Part shown: piece after piece, positions 43,834 to 50,999 of the stretch
How the letters are laid out: every line of letters starts with the position of its first letter
Position numbering within the stretch: the stretch's first letter is position 1
Assembly: GCF_040581405.1 (NCBI RefSeq)
Contig: NZ_CP137157.1
Coordinates: 2,883,971 to 2,947,970, forward strand
Reading direction: 5' to 3'
DNA from: Komagataeibacter sucrofermentans DSM 15973
GTDB lineage: Bacteria > Pseudomonadota > Alphaproteobacteria > Acetobacterales > Acetobacteraceae
Length of the DNA: 64,000 nt
The notes under the pieces: generated by a model
The model's input: only the letters and a program-made list of their open reading frames with translations
What the model was told of the DNA's origin: nothing
Databases searched by the model: none
Made by a program: the position numbers and the translations under genes

Positions 43834-44478
43834 TCAGGGCAAGATAATGCCCTGCATGCGCAGGGCCGCGAGCAGGGGCAGCAGCGGCAGGCCCATAATG
43901 GCCGACTGTTCCCCCTCGATGCGTGAGAAAAGCTGGATTCCGAGCCCTTCAAGCCGGTAGCACCCCACGCAGGACAGAATCGCCTCGCCCTCGGCCGCCA
44001 GATACCACGCGAGAAAAGACTCGCTGAAGGCGCGCATATGCAGCACGGGGCAGGCGACATGGCGCCAGACCTCGCGGCCATCACGCCACATGCTTACCGC
44101 CGTGTGCAGCACATGCGCCCGGCCGCGCAGGCGCAGCAACTGCGCACGGGCGGTATCGCGGTCATCGGGCTTGTCGAACCATTCCTCGCCACAGGACAGG
44201 ATCTGGTCCGCGCCAATCACCACCGTGCCGGGTGCGACCCGAACCGCCCGGGCCTTGGCGCGGGCAAGCTCAAGGGCTGCCGCGCTGGCATCATGCCCGG
44301 CATGGCGCTGTGCCGCGCGAATGGCGTGTTCATCCACATCCGCCGCCATGAACCGGGCTGAAAGCCCCGCCGATTCCACCAGCGCGCGCCGCGCCGCTGA
44401 GCGGCTGGCCAGTACTATCCGTGGCGACTCCACCTGTAATGGGACGGGCTTTAGTACTAAACTGGAGTCGTCCGGCAT
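43834..44478 (-). CDS. maf: Maf family nucleotide pyrophosphatase
   Basis: A 214-residue protein of the Maf/HAM1-like fold that hydrolyses modified or canonical nucleoside triphosphates and influences septation. IVLASRSAARRALVESAGL is the signature N-terminus (S/T-x-R-R), followed by DVDE, VIGADQIL, DKPDDRDTARAQLLRLRGRAHVLHTAV, and a C-terminal GLPLLPLLAALR. ATG at 44478 has GGAG six bases upstream; an upstream ATG at 44508 is possible. maf directly borders the origin region, as in other Alphaproteobacteria. Confidence 0.92.
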   Translation of the reverse strand: MPDDSSLVLKPVPLQVESPRIVLASRSAARRALVESAGLSARFMAADVDEHAIRAAQRHAGHDASAAALELARAKARAVRVAPGTVVIGADQILSCGEEWFDKPDDRDTARAQLLRLRGRAHVLHTAVSMWRDGREVWRHVACPVLHMRAFSESFLAWYLAAEGEAILSCVGCYRLEGLGIQLFSRIEGEQSAIMGLPLLPLLAALRMQGIILP

Positions 44479-44885
44479 CGTGCTCTCCGTACTGCGGAAG
44501 TGAAACATTTAATTCGGGGCTCTGGAGTACTGGGGTACATGGGGACAGTACTCCAAACAATTCTGTGCCGTACCGAGTACCGTGGACAACGTGTACCCGC
44601 CCCATTCCGGTGAGTTGTACACAGCCTTATGTCGGTACATTCGGGATAACTTTCCGACTCCGTGGGAATCCTTGGAGTCGGAAACGGTACACACTGTGGG
44701 GAAAACGGGGTACATTTTCGGAAACATGGGTACCCCGTGATCCACAGCACTAAAAGAACATCAAGAAATTTCTTTCTCTTTTCTTTTATTGTTTTGAAAG
44801 GGGCGCGCGCGGTGCGCCCTGCCCGCTATCCGTCAGCCCGAAAGTACGAGATAGTCCGGCCACAACGAAACAGAACGACGGATCG
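44479..44885. other. Probable chromosomal replication origin (oriC), maf-hemE interval
   Basis: A 407-base gene-free interval directly upstream of hemE, the gene that flanks the origin in Caulobacter and Rickettsia. It holds DnaA-box-like 9-mers: TGATCCACA (44738-44746, 8/9 to TTATCCACA), and 7/9 matches at 44581-44589, 44615-44623, 44641-44649 and 44695-44703. GANTC sites occur at 44656, 44666 and 44675, with two more in maf. An AT-rich block at 44749-44800 could be the unwinding element. A perfect 11-base inverted repeat (TTTCCGACTCC/GGAGTCGGAAA) lies at 44651-44684. Short frames across it look accidental. Confidence 0.78.
44749..44800. other. AT-rich candidate DNA-unwinding element
   Basis: About 52 bases dominated by A and T with pyrimidine runs (TTTCTTTCTCTTTTC, then TTTTATTGTTTTG), immediately right of the strongest DnaA-box-like 9-mer and 85 bases before hemE. 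This arrangement, boxes followed by an AT-rich tract, is typical of bacterial origins. Inferred from composition only. Confidence 0.5.
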
Positions 44886-45947
44886 ATGACAGAAACACGC
44901 AAACCCCTGCTCGCCACCCTGATGGGAGAGGCGACCTGGCCCCCTCCGGTATGGCTGATGCGGCAGGCGGGCCGGTTCCTGCCAGAATTCCGGGCATTGC
45001 GTGAAAAGGCGGATTTCATAACCCGCTGCATGACCCCCGACATGGCGGTCGAGATCACGCTGCAGCCCATCCGCCGTTTTGGCATGGATGGGGCCATCCT
45101 GTTCTCCGATATCCTGATCCTGCCCTGGGCAATGGGGCAGTCGCTGGAATTCGTGCCAGGACGGGGGCCTGTTCTGGGGGCCGTGCGCTCGCAGGCCGAT
45201 CTCGACCGGCTTGATCCGGGCCGGGTGGCGCAGGCGGTTGAACCGGTGATGCAGACGCTGCGCAGGCTGCGGGCCATTGTTGACGGGCCAGAGGCGATCG
45301 GCCCGGCCCAACCAGGGCAGGTGACACTGATCGGCTTCGCAGGCGCGCCGTTTACGGTGGCGTGCTACATGGTGGAAGGCCATGGCTCGCGTGAGTTCGA
45401 GGAAACCCGCAAACTCGCCTATACCGACCCCGCGTTTTTCGACCGGCTAATCGACCTGCTCACCACCTCCACGGCGGATATGCTGTGCGCCCAGATCGAG
45501 GCGGGAGCCGAAGCGGTCATGCTGTTCGATAGCTGGTCGGGCCTGCTGCCGCCCTCGCAGTTCCGCAAGCATGTGATTGAACCGGCGAAGCGCATCACCG
45601 CCATCATCAATGCCCGCCACCCCGGCGTGCCGGTCATTGGCTTCCCCCGTCTGGCGGGGCTGATGGCGATTGAATACGGGCGTGAAACCGGCGTGAACGC
45701 AATGGCGCTCGATACCGGGGCGGACATGAAGGCCGTGGCCGACAGGGTGCCCGGCACGCTGGTGCTCCAGGGCAATCTCGACCCCATCCGCGTTCTGGCG
45801 GGTGGCGAAGGCATGCGGGCCGAGGCCCGCGCCATCCGCGATGCCATGAAGGGCCGCCCGCATGTGTTCAACCTTGGCCACGGCGTCATTCCCACCACGC
45901 CGCCCGAGCATGTGGGCGACCTGATCAAGACCATCAGGGAGGTCTGA
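44886..45947 (+). CDS. hemE: Uroporphyrinogen decarboxylase
   Basis: A 353-residue cytoplasmic enzyme that removes four carboxyls from uroporphyrinogen III to give coproporphyrinogen III. PVWLMRQAGRFLPEFR is the signature with the two conserved arginines; GAILFSDILILPWAMGQ carries the catalytic Asp; GFAGAPFTVACYMVEG and the C-terminal FNLGHGVIPTTPPEHV follow. ATG at 44886. A HAD phosphatase and hemJ follow in close array on the same strand, pointing away from the origin. Confidence 0.97.
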   Translation: MTETRKPLLATLMGEATWPPPVWLMRQAGRFLPEFRALREKADFITRCMTPDMAVEITLQPIRRFGMDGAILFSDILILPWAMGQSLEFVPGRGPVLGAVRSQADLDRLDPGRVAQAVEPVMQTLRRLRAIVDGPEAIGPAQPGQVTLIGFAGAPFTVACYMVEGHGSREFEETRKLAYTDPAFFDRLIDLLTTSTADMLCAQIEAGAEAVMLFDSWSGLLPPSQFRKHVIEPAKRITAIINARHPGVPVIGFPRLAGLMAIEYGRETGVNAMALDTGADMKAVADRVPGTLVLQGNLDPIRVLAGGEGMRAEARAIRDAMKGRPHVFNLGHGVIPTTPPEHVGDLIKTIREV

Positions 45948-45950
45948 GCC

Positions 45951-46664
45951 ATGCTGCCCTCCGCCCTGCGCCCTGACGGCGCGCTCAGGCTGGTCATTTT
46001 CGATTGCGATGGCGTGCTGATCGATAGCGAAGGCCCGTCATGCCGCATGATCGCGCGCACCCTGCGCGACTATGGCACCGAGATCAGCGATGAAGACGCC
46101 GTGCATCGGTTCGCCGGGCATGCCCTGACCGCGCTCAAGCACGAGATCGAGGATGAGGAGGGCATAAAGCTGCCTGCTGACTGGCCAGCACAGATGCAGC
46201 GCAACCTTGTCACCCTCATGCGCAATGAGGCGGAAACCATCGAAGGCGCGCCCGCCATGCTGCGCGGCGTGGCCAGGCTGGGGCTGCCCTACCGCATTGG
46301 CTCCAATTCATCAGTAGAGGAAATGGAGGCCAAATTCGGCCGCACCGGGCTTGATGCGCTGATCGCGCCCGACACCATTCACTCCGCGCGTGACATGGGC
46401 CAGCCCAAGCCGGACCCGGCGGTGTATCTGGCGGCGGCAAGGAAGCAGGGCGTGCCACCGGAATGCTGCATCGTGCTGGAAGATACCGATACCGGCGCCC
46501 GCGCGGCACAGGCGGCGGGCATGGGCTGCGTGCTGCTGCGCGCGCCCGACCTGCCGGCACCAAAATGGCCGGGACTGCTGCGGATCGCGCATCTAGATGA
46601 ATTCGTGCAGCTGCTCACGCACATCCTGACCAGCCAGAAACAGGCGGGCCACGTGAATGGGTAG
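45951..46664 (+). CDS. HAD family hydrolase (phosphoglycolate/beta-phosphoglucomutase-like)
   Basis: A 237-residue haloacid dehalogenase-type phosphatase. Motif I DCDGVLIDSE carries the nucleophile and acid-base aspartates, motif II is GSNSSVEEM, motif III Lys is in GQPKPDP, and motif IV is LEDTDTGARAA. The helical cap lies between motifs I and II. Substrate not assignable. GGAGG stands eight bases before the ATG. It begins three bases after hemE and overlaps hemJ by eight, so it is part of the hem operon. Confidence 0.87.
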   Translation: MLPSALRPDGALRLVIFDCDGVLIDSEGPSCRMIARTLRDYGTEISDEDAVHRFAGHALTALKHEIEDEEGIKLPADWPAQMQRNLVTLMRNEAETIEGAPAMLRGVARLGLPYRIGSNSSVEEMEAKFGRTGLDALIAPDTIHSARDMGQPKPDPAVYLAAARKQGVPPECCIVLEDTDTGARAAQAAGMGCVLLRAPDLPAPKWPGLLRIAHLDEFVQLLTHILTSQKQAGHVNG

Positions 46665-47106
46665 TGCCCTCATTCCCTTCATGCTGTGGCTTAAGGCGTT
46701 CCACATCATGTCATTCATTGCGTGGATGGCGGGGCTGTTCTACCTGCCGCGGCTGTTTGTCTATCACTGCCAGGTGGTGGCCGGTTCACCGGAATCAGCA
46801 CGCTTCAAGGTGATGGAATACAAGCTGCTGCGCTTCATCATGGCGCCTGCCATGATCAGCACCTTCGTGTTTGGCGGGCTGCTTGCCGCTATACCAGGGC
46901 TGATCGACTGGCATTCCGGGTGGTGGCTGGTCAAGCTGGCCTGCGTGCTCGCCATGGCAGGCTTTCAGGGCGCGTGCGGGCGGTGGAGGCGTGACTTCGC
47001 TCATGACCGCAATACGCGGCCTGAACGCTTCTATCGCATGGCCAATGAAGTGCCGACCGTGCTGATGATGGTCATCGTCATCATGGTGGTGGTCCGCCCG
47101 TTCTGA
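46657..47106 (+). CDS. hemJ: Protoporphyrinogen oxidase HemJ
   Basis: A 149-residue, four-helix membrane protein that oxidises protoporphyrinogen IX to protoporphyrin IX, replacing HemG/HemY in most Alphaproteobacteria. WLKAFHIMSFIAWMAGLFYLPRLFVYH contains the conserved His and Arg; WLVKLACVLAMAGFQGACGRWRRDF contains the conserved Lys. The C-terminal helix is PTVLMMVIVIMVVV. Overlaps the HAD gene by eight bases. Third heme gene of the window with hemE and hemN. Confidence 0.92.
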   Translation: MGSALIPFMLWLKAFHIMSFIAWMAGLFYLPRLFVYHCQVVAGSPESARFKVMEYKLLRFIMAPAMISTFVFGGLLAAIPGLIDWHSGWWLVKLACVLAMAGFQGACGRWRRDFAHDRNTRPERFYRMANEVPTVLMMVIVIMVVVRPF

Positions 47107-47136
47107 ACGATCAGGCGAACCCCGCAAGACCGTGGA

Positions 47137-47574
47137 TCAGAGCAGGGACTTGCCCTGCTTGAGCACGGCATTGCAAACCTTGGTGGTGATCTTCTGCTTG
47201 AGGTTGCCCTTCAGCGTGGCAAGCGAGAAGGTGTTGCCATTGCCGGTATCCAGAATGCCGTTCTGGCCGTTGGAATACTGGCTGCTCGAGGTATCAAGCC
47301 CGGCCTTCTGTTTGAGCGAGGACAGCAGGGTGGAGGGGCTGTTGCCCTGCAGGTAATTGTTCTGCACGCAGTAGCTCAGCAGGCCCGTAACGTTGGAAGG
47401 GGCCAGCGAGGAAACGGAGGGCACGCTCAAGCCACTGCCCGACAGCAGGCTCGATGCGTCCCCACCCAGACCGCCAAGGCCGCCAAAGCCTTCTGCATGC
47501 GCGGGTGCGGTGGAAAGGGCGGCTGCTACGGGCAGGGCGGCGATAAGCGCCAGGAAACGGTTTGATTTTTTCAT
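47137..47574 (-). CDS. Secreted DUF2501-like protein
   Basis: A 145-residue exported protein. The signal peptide MKKSNRFLALIAALPVAAALSTAPAHA is cut near residue 27. A Gly/Ser-rich stretch (GFGGLGGLGGDASSLLSG) precedes SNVTGLLSYCVQNNYLQG and a C-terminal LKGNLKQKITTKVCNAVLKQGKSLL; the two cysteines could form a disulfide. This matches the DUF2501 (YjjA) pattern. ATG at 47574 starts the signal peptide. Convergent with hemJ. Function unknown. Confidence 0.82.
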   Translation of the reverse strand: MKKSNRFLALIAALPVAAALSTAPAHAEGFGGLGGLGGDASSLLSGSGLSVPSVSSLAPSNVTGLLSYCVQNNYLQGNSPSTLLSSLKQKAGLDTSSSQYSNGQNGILDTGNGNTFSLATLKGNLKQKITTKVCNAVLKQGKSLL

Positions 47575-47666
47575 GTGAATATCAACTCCTGAAAATGCGG
47601 TCCGAGTGAAAAAGCATGGCCCGTGCACCCATTATAGGCCGCACGATGGCGGCGGGGATAGTCCGC

Positions 47667-47987
47667 TTACATCGGGGGAACAAGCAGCATGTGCTCGACC
47701 CTGAACAGGATCGGCATCACGACGTACTGGATCAGCAGCAGCAGCACGAGCGGGCTGAAATCCATGTTGCCCAGATCAGGCAGCACGCTGCGGATGGGGC
47801 GCAGCAACGGTTCGGTCATGCGGTACAGGAAATTGCTGATGTTCCATACGATCTGGTTGCGCTGGTCGAGAATGCCGAAGGCCAGCAGGAAGCTGAACAG
47901 GCACGAGACCAGTACCACATAGGTGTAAAGCTGTATCAGTTCAGCCAGCAGGCTAAAGATTATGGGAATCAACGGGCCAACTTTCAT
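47667..47987 (-). CDS. YggT family membrane protein
   Basis: A 106-residue integral membrane protein with two hydrophobic domains: LLAELIQLYTYVVLVSCLFSFLLAFG and FSPLVLLLLIQYVVMPILF. NISNFLYRMTEPLLRPIRSVLPDLGNMDFSPLV is the family signature (TEPLLRPIR). YggT relatives are linked to osmotic shock, cell division and cytochrome maturation. ATG at 47987 is the conserved start; the frame upstream is not conserved. Divergent from tRNA-Ala(CGC). Confidence 0.93.
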   Translation of the reverse strand: MKVGPLIPIIFSLLAELIQLYTYVVLVSCLFSFLLAFGILDQRNQIVWNISNFLYRMTEPLLRPIRSVLPDLGNMDFSPLVLLLLIQYVVMPILFRVEHMLLVPPM

Positions 47988-48131
47988 AGATGACGACACA
48001 CGGGAATCTAGTGTCGTCAGGGGGTGCATACAACCGCCGTGAACCGCGTGTTCATTGCACGAAATTATATAAGCCCCCAAATTTGGCCTTGACTTGCGCC
48101 TGTCGCAGGTTATCTATCGCGCGAGGATTGT

Positions 48132-48207
48132 GGGGCTGTAGCTCAGATGGGAGAGCGCCTCGTTCGCAATGAGGAGGTCAGGGGTTCGATTCCCCTCAGC
48201 TCCACCA
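48132..48207 (+). tRNA. tRNA-Ala (anticodon CGC)
   Basis: 76 nt, 5' GGGGCTGTAGCTCAGATGGG and onward, with CCA encoded. Anticodon stem CCTCG-TTCGCAA-TGAGG (closing G-T), anticodon CGC, T-arm with GGTTCGATTCC. It reads GCG, a frequent codon in this GC-rich genome. With tRNA-Ala(GGC) it brackets the origin region. Confidence 0.97.
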
Positions 48208-48259
48208 CGATCCCCCAAATTTCACGAAAATTGTAGCACGCCTTTCAGGCTGATGCCCG

Positions 48260-48631
48260 TCAGGCGTCCGTGTCGTCCGGCGCTGTTGTGGCGAGCAGTT
48301 CGATCTCGGCCAGCTGGCCCGGCTGGTCAAACTGCTTGACCAGGCGCAGCGTGGTGGCGGGGCAGGTGCGGCCGAACAGATCGTTGAGCAGGGGAAAACA
48401 GGCGGCAAATCCCGCAGTTTCATGCAGCATGAAGATGATGCGCGTGACGTTTTCCGCCTTCATGCCCTGGCTGGCCAGCTGGTCCATGCCCATCATGAGC
48501 GCCTGGCGGATCTGACCAAACAGTTCAGGGGGGAAGCCACCGGTCTGCGCGTTGATCCCGGTCAGGTGCCGGAGGTGAAGTTCGGGCTGCGGACGCAACG
48601 ACGTGTTTTCTTCCATCTGTAAAAGAATCAT
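48260..48631 (-). CDS. RidA/YjgF-YER057c family-like protein
   Basis: A 123-residue trimer-forming domain protein. IRQALMMGMDQLASQGMKAENVTRIIFML and FGRTCPATTLRLVKQFDQPGQLAEIELLA correspond to the family core. The arginine that defines imine deaminase activity (usual PAR-x-x-V) is replaced: PATTLRLV. It therefore belongs to an inactive or differently acting branch. The N-terminus also diverges. Start ATG 48631 or 48616; no clear ribosome site. Convergent with tRNA-Ala(CGC) and divergent from hprK. Confidence 0.7.
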   Translation of the reverse strand: MILLQMEENTSLRPQPELHLRHLTGINAQTGGFPPELFGQIRQALMMGMDQLASQGMKAENVTRIIFMLHETAGFAACFPLLNDLFGRTCPATTLRLVKQFDQPGQLAEIELLATTAPDDTDA

Positions 48632-48702
48632 GAAGTCGCCATGTTTTGTCCATAAAAATTTTTCCTTTCCCGAAACAACGCCCTGTCCGGTAAAGCACGG
48701 AC

Positions 48703-49146
48703 ATGAACGCGCCGCTCCACATCCATGCCTCCTGTGCCGCGCGCGGTGCGCAGGGCGTTCTGCTCATGGGGCCATCGGGGGCGGGCAAGTCGGACCTTCT
48801 GCTGCGCCTGATCGATGCGGGCTATGCCCTCGTGGCCGATGACCAGGTCTGCCTGCACGCGGGGTGGGCCAGTCCGCCGCCCGCCCTTGCGGGGTTGCTC
48901 GAGGTGCGTGGCATCGGCATCATCCGCATGGCATGGCAGGAACGGGTGCGGGTGGCGGCCCTTGCAAGGCTGGTGGCGCCGCCCGATTATGCCCCCCGCC
49001 TGCCACCGGCCCCGCAACATGATGCGCTGACCGGCGTGCCCGCGTTCCGCCTCGACCCGGCCCAGCCTTCGGCCGTGGCGCGCGTGGGCCTGATCCTTGA
49101 CTGCGTTGCCGGACGTAGCCAATTGCTGGATGAAAGACAGATGTGA
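48703..49146 (+). CDS. hprK: HPr kinase/phosphorylase, short alphaproteobacterial form
   Basis: A 147-residue protein limited to the kinase domain. The Walker A motif is GPSGAGKS at residues 23-30, and YALVADDQVCLHA carries the acid pair. The EVRGIGIIRM segment is the HprK signature. Alphaproteobacterial HprK lacks the N-terminal half found in Gram-positives, as here. It phosphorylates HPr on serine, so it would act on S56 of the HPr at 50700. rapZ, EIIA, HPr and enzyme I follow on the same strand. Confidence 0.9.
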   Translation: MNAPLHIHASCAARGAQGVLLMGPSGAGKSDLLLRLIDAGYALVADDQVCLHAGWASPPPALAGLLEVRGIGIIRMAWQERVRVAALARLVAPPDYAPRLPPAPQHDALTGVPAFRLDPAQPSAVARVGLILDCVAGRSQLLDERQM

Positions 49147-49268
49147 TGCGGCTGCCACTTTCCATGATTGCCCTTTCGGGGGAGAATGGGTTCAGGAAAA
49201 GGTTTCGATCCCGCCATGATACAGCGATCTGTCACCCGGCAAATGGCTGAGAGAAGTCAGGGTTTTGC

Positions 49269-50252
49269 GTGACTGACACCATGCATGAAGACACACCTCT
49301 CCCCCGTCGCATCCTGCTTGTGACCGGCCTGTCCGGGGCAGGAAAATCCTCGATTCTGCGCATTCTGGAGGATCTCGGGCACGAGGTGATCGACAATCCG
49401 CCGCTGGGCATGCTCGATGAGATCGTGGCCCGCGCCGAGCGCCCGGTGGCCATTGGCGTGGATTCGCGCACGCGCGGCTTCGATGCCTCGGCCGTGCTCG
49501 CAGCCCTGGCCCGCCTGCGCGTCAACCCAGCCCTCAATGCCGAGCTGATCTATGCCACGGCGGAGGAAAGCGTGCTGCTCAGCCGCTATACCGCCACCCG
49601 CAGGCGCCACCCGCAGGCCGTGCATGGCACGGTCAAGGAAGGGATCGAGGCCGAGATCCGCCTCACCTCCCCCCTGCGTGAGGCCGCCGATGTGGTGATC
49701 GATACCTCCGACCTGCCGCCATTCGAACTGCGCCAGCTTGTCGAGGCCCGCTTTGGCGAATGGTCGGCAGGCGGCCTCGACGGGCTGACCGTGGCGCTGA
49801 TGTCCTTCGCCTTCCCCGCAGGGCTGCCACGTGAGGCGGATATGGTGTTCGATGCCCGCTTCCTTACCAATCCGTATTATGACCCCGCTCTGTCGGCCAT
49901 GACCGGACTTGATGCGGCCGTGGCGGATTACGTGGCCAATGACCCCGATTACGCCGAATTCCTTGATCGCATGGCGGGCCTGCTCGAACTCGTGCTGCCG
50001 CGCTTCGTGCGCGAGGGCAAGAAATACGCCACCATCGCCATTGGCTGCTCGGGCGGGCGACACCGCTCGGTCACCCTTGTCGAGGCCCTGGCGCGGCGGC
50101 TGGCGCAGCGTGCTGACAGTGCCCACCCCCAGGATGCATGGCCCGTGGTGATCATGCACCGTGAACTGGCCCGTCAGGGTCGCAGTAGCTGGCGCTGGGC
50201 CAACCGCCCGCGCGGGCTGGCCGAACCAACGGAGCAGGCGGACCCGCAATGA
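49269..50252 (+). CDS. rapZ: RNase adapter protein RapZ
   Basis: A 327-residue P-loop protein. Walker A is GLSGAGKSS near residue 19, ESVLLSRYTATRRRHP and DTSDLPPFELRQLV are family features, and the C-terminal domain has FVREGKKYATIAIGCSGGRHRSVTLVE, the small-RNA-binding and metabolite-binding part. In E. coli RapZ brings GlmZ RNA to RNase E to tune glucosamine-6-phosphate synthase. Start GTG at 49269 fits MTDT; ATG at 49281 is possible. Overlaps EIIA by ATGA. Confidence 0.93.
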   Translation: MTDTMHEDTPLPRRILLVTGLSGAGKSSILRILEDLGHEVIDNPPLGMLDEIVARAERPVAIGVDSRTRGFDASAVLAALARLRVNPALNAELIYATAEESVLLSRYTATRRRHPQAVHGTVKEGIEAEIRLTSPLREAADVVIDTSDLPPFELRQLVEARFGEWSAGGLDGLTVALMSFAFPAGLPREADMVFDARFLTNPYYDPALSAMTGLDAAVADYVANDPDYAEFLDRMAGLLELVLPRFVREGKKYATIAIGCSGGRHRSVTLVEALARRLAQRADSAHPQDAWPVVIMHRELARQGRSSWRWANRPRGLAEPTEQADPQ

Positions 50253-50710
50253 TCGGTCTTGTATTCGTGATGCATGGCGTTCTGGGCGAGACCCTGAAGG
50301 CGGAACTCGAACATGTGGTCGGCCCGCAGGCGCAGGCCACGGTGTTCAATGTCACGGCGGCTTCGCTGCCGGGCACCTGCCGCGCGCCATTGCGCCAGGT
50401 CATCGACTCGGTCGATAGCGGGCAGGGCGTGATCCTGCTGACCGACATGTTCGGCAGCACGCCATCGAATGTTGCGATTTCCGTGCTGGAGAACAACCGC
50501 GTGGAGGTGCTGGCAGGCGTCAACATGCCCATGCTGGTCAAGCTGGCGCAGATGCGCGGCCAGGCTGGCCTGCAGGATTGCCTGCACGGCGCGGAAGAGG
50601 CGGGCAGGCGCTATATTTCGGTTGCCTCGCACCTGCCACCGGCCTGCCTGTCGGGCGTGGGGGGCTGCGTGGGCGAGGGGGCGGACAGCGTCGCGGGCCA
50701 TGGTGGCTGA
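50249..50710 (+). CDS. PTS EIIA component, mannose family
   Basis: A 153-residue cytoplasmic phosphocarrier. MIGLVFVMHG places the phosphorylatable His at residue 9, and LLTDMFGSTPSNVAISVL is the EIIA-Man signature. There is no EIIB or EIIC here, so it works as a regulatory phospho-relay end, as in the PTS of other Alphaproteobacteria, where EIIA-Man state reports to kinases or polymer metabolism. Overlaps rapZ by four bases and HPr by eleven. Confidence 0.92.
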   Translation: MIGLVFVMHGVLGETLKAELEHVVGPQAQATVFNVTAASLPGTCRAPLRQVIDSVDSGQGVILLTDMFGSTPSNVAISVLENNRVEVLAGVNMPMLVKLAQMRGQAGLQDCLHGAEEAGRRYISVASHLPPACLSGVGGCVGEGADSVAGHGG

Positions 50711-50999
50711 ACCCGTGGCGCAGGCGGCACCCCGGCGGGCGGATGTGGGCATTGTCAACCAGCGCGGGCTGCACGCGCGGGCGGCGGCCAAATTCGTCAC
50801 GGTGGCGGAAAAATTCGATGCGACCATCGACGTGACCCATGCGGGCATGACCGTTTCGGGCCATTCGATCATGGGGCTCATGATGCTGGGGGCGGGAAAG
50901 GGCGAGACAATCGGCATCGCGGCCCACGGCCCGCAGGCGGCACAAGCGCTCGCGGCCCTCGTGCGGCTGGTCGGGGCCGGGTTTGATGAAGACGACTGA
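50700..50999 (+). CDS. Phosphocarrier protein HPr
   Basis: A 99-residue HPr. The active-site motif is GLHARAAAKF with His at 25; the regulatory motif GHSIMGLMML has Ser at 56, the expected HprK target. The N-terminal 12 residues extend beyond the usual start. ATG at 50700 overlaps the EIIA stop; the longer frame upstream is out of place. Enzyme I begins inside its last codons. Confidence 0.93.
   Translation: MVAEPVAQAAPRRADVGIVNQRGLHARAAAKFVTVAEKFDATIDVTHAGMTVSGHSIMGLMMLGAGKGETIGIAAHGPQAAQALAALVRLVGAGFDEDD

Noticed and set aside
44330..44753. Four overlapping short frames in the maf-hemE gap
   Set aside because: No ribosome sites, odd composition, overlapping each other on both strands; better explained as origin DNA that lacks stop codons by chance.
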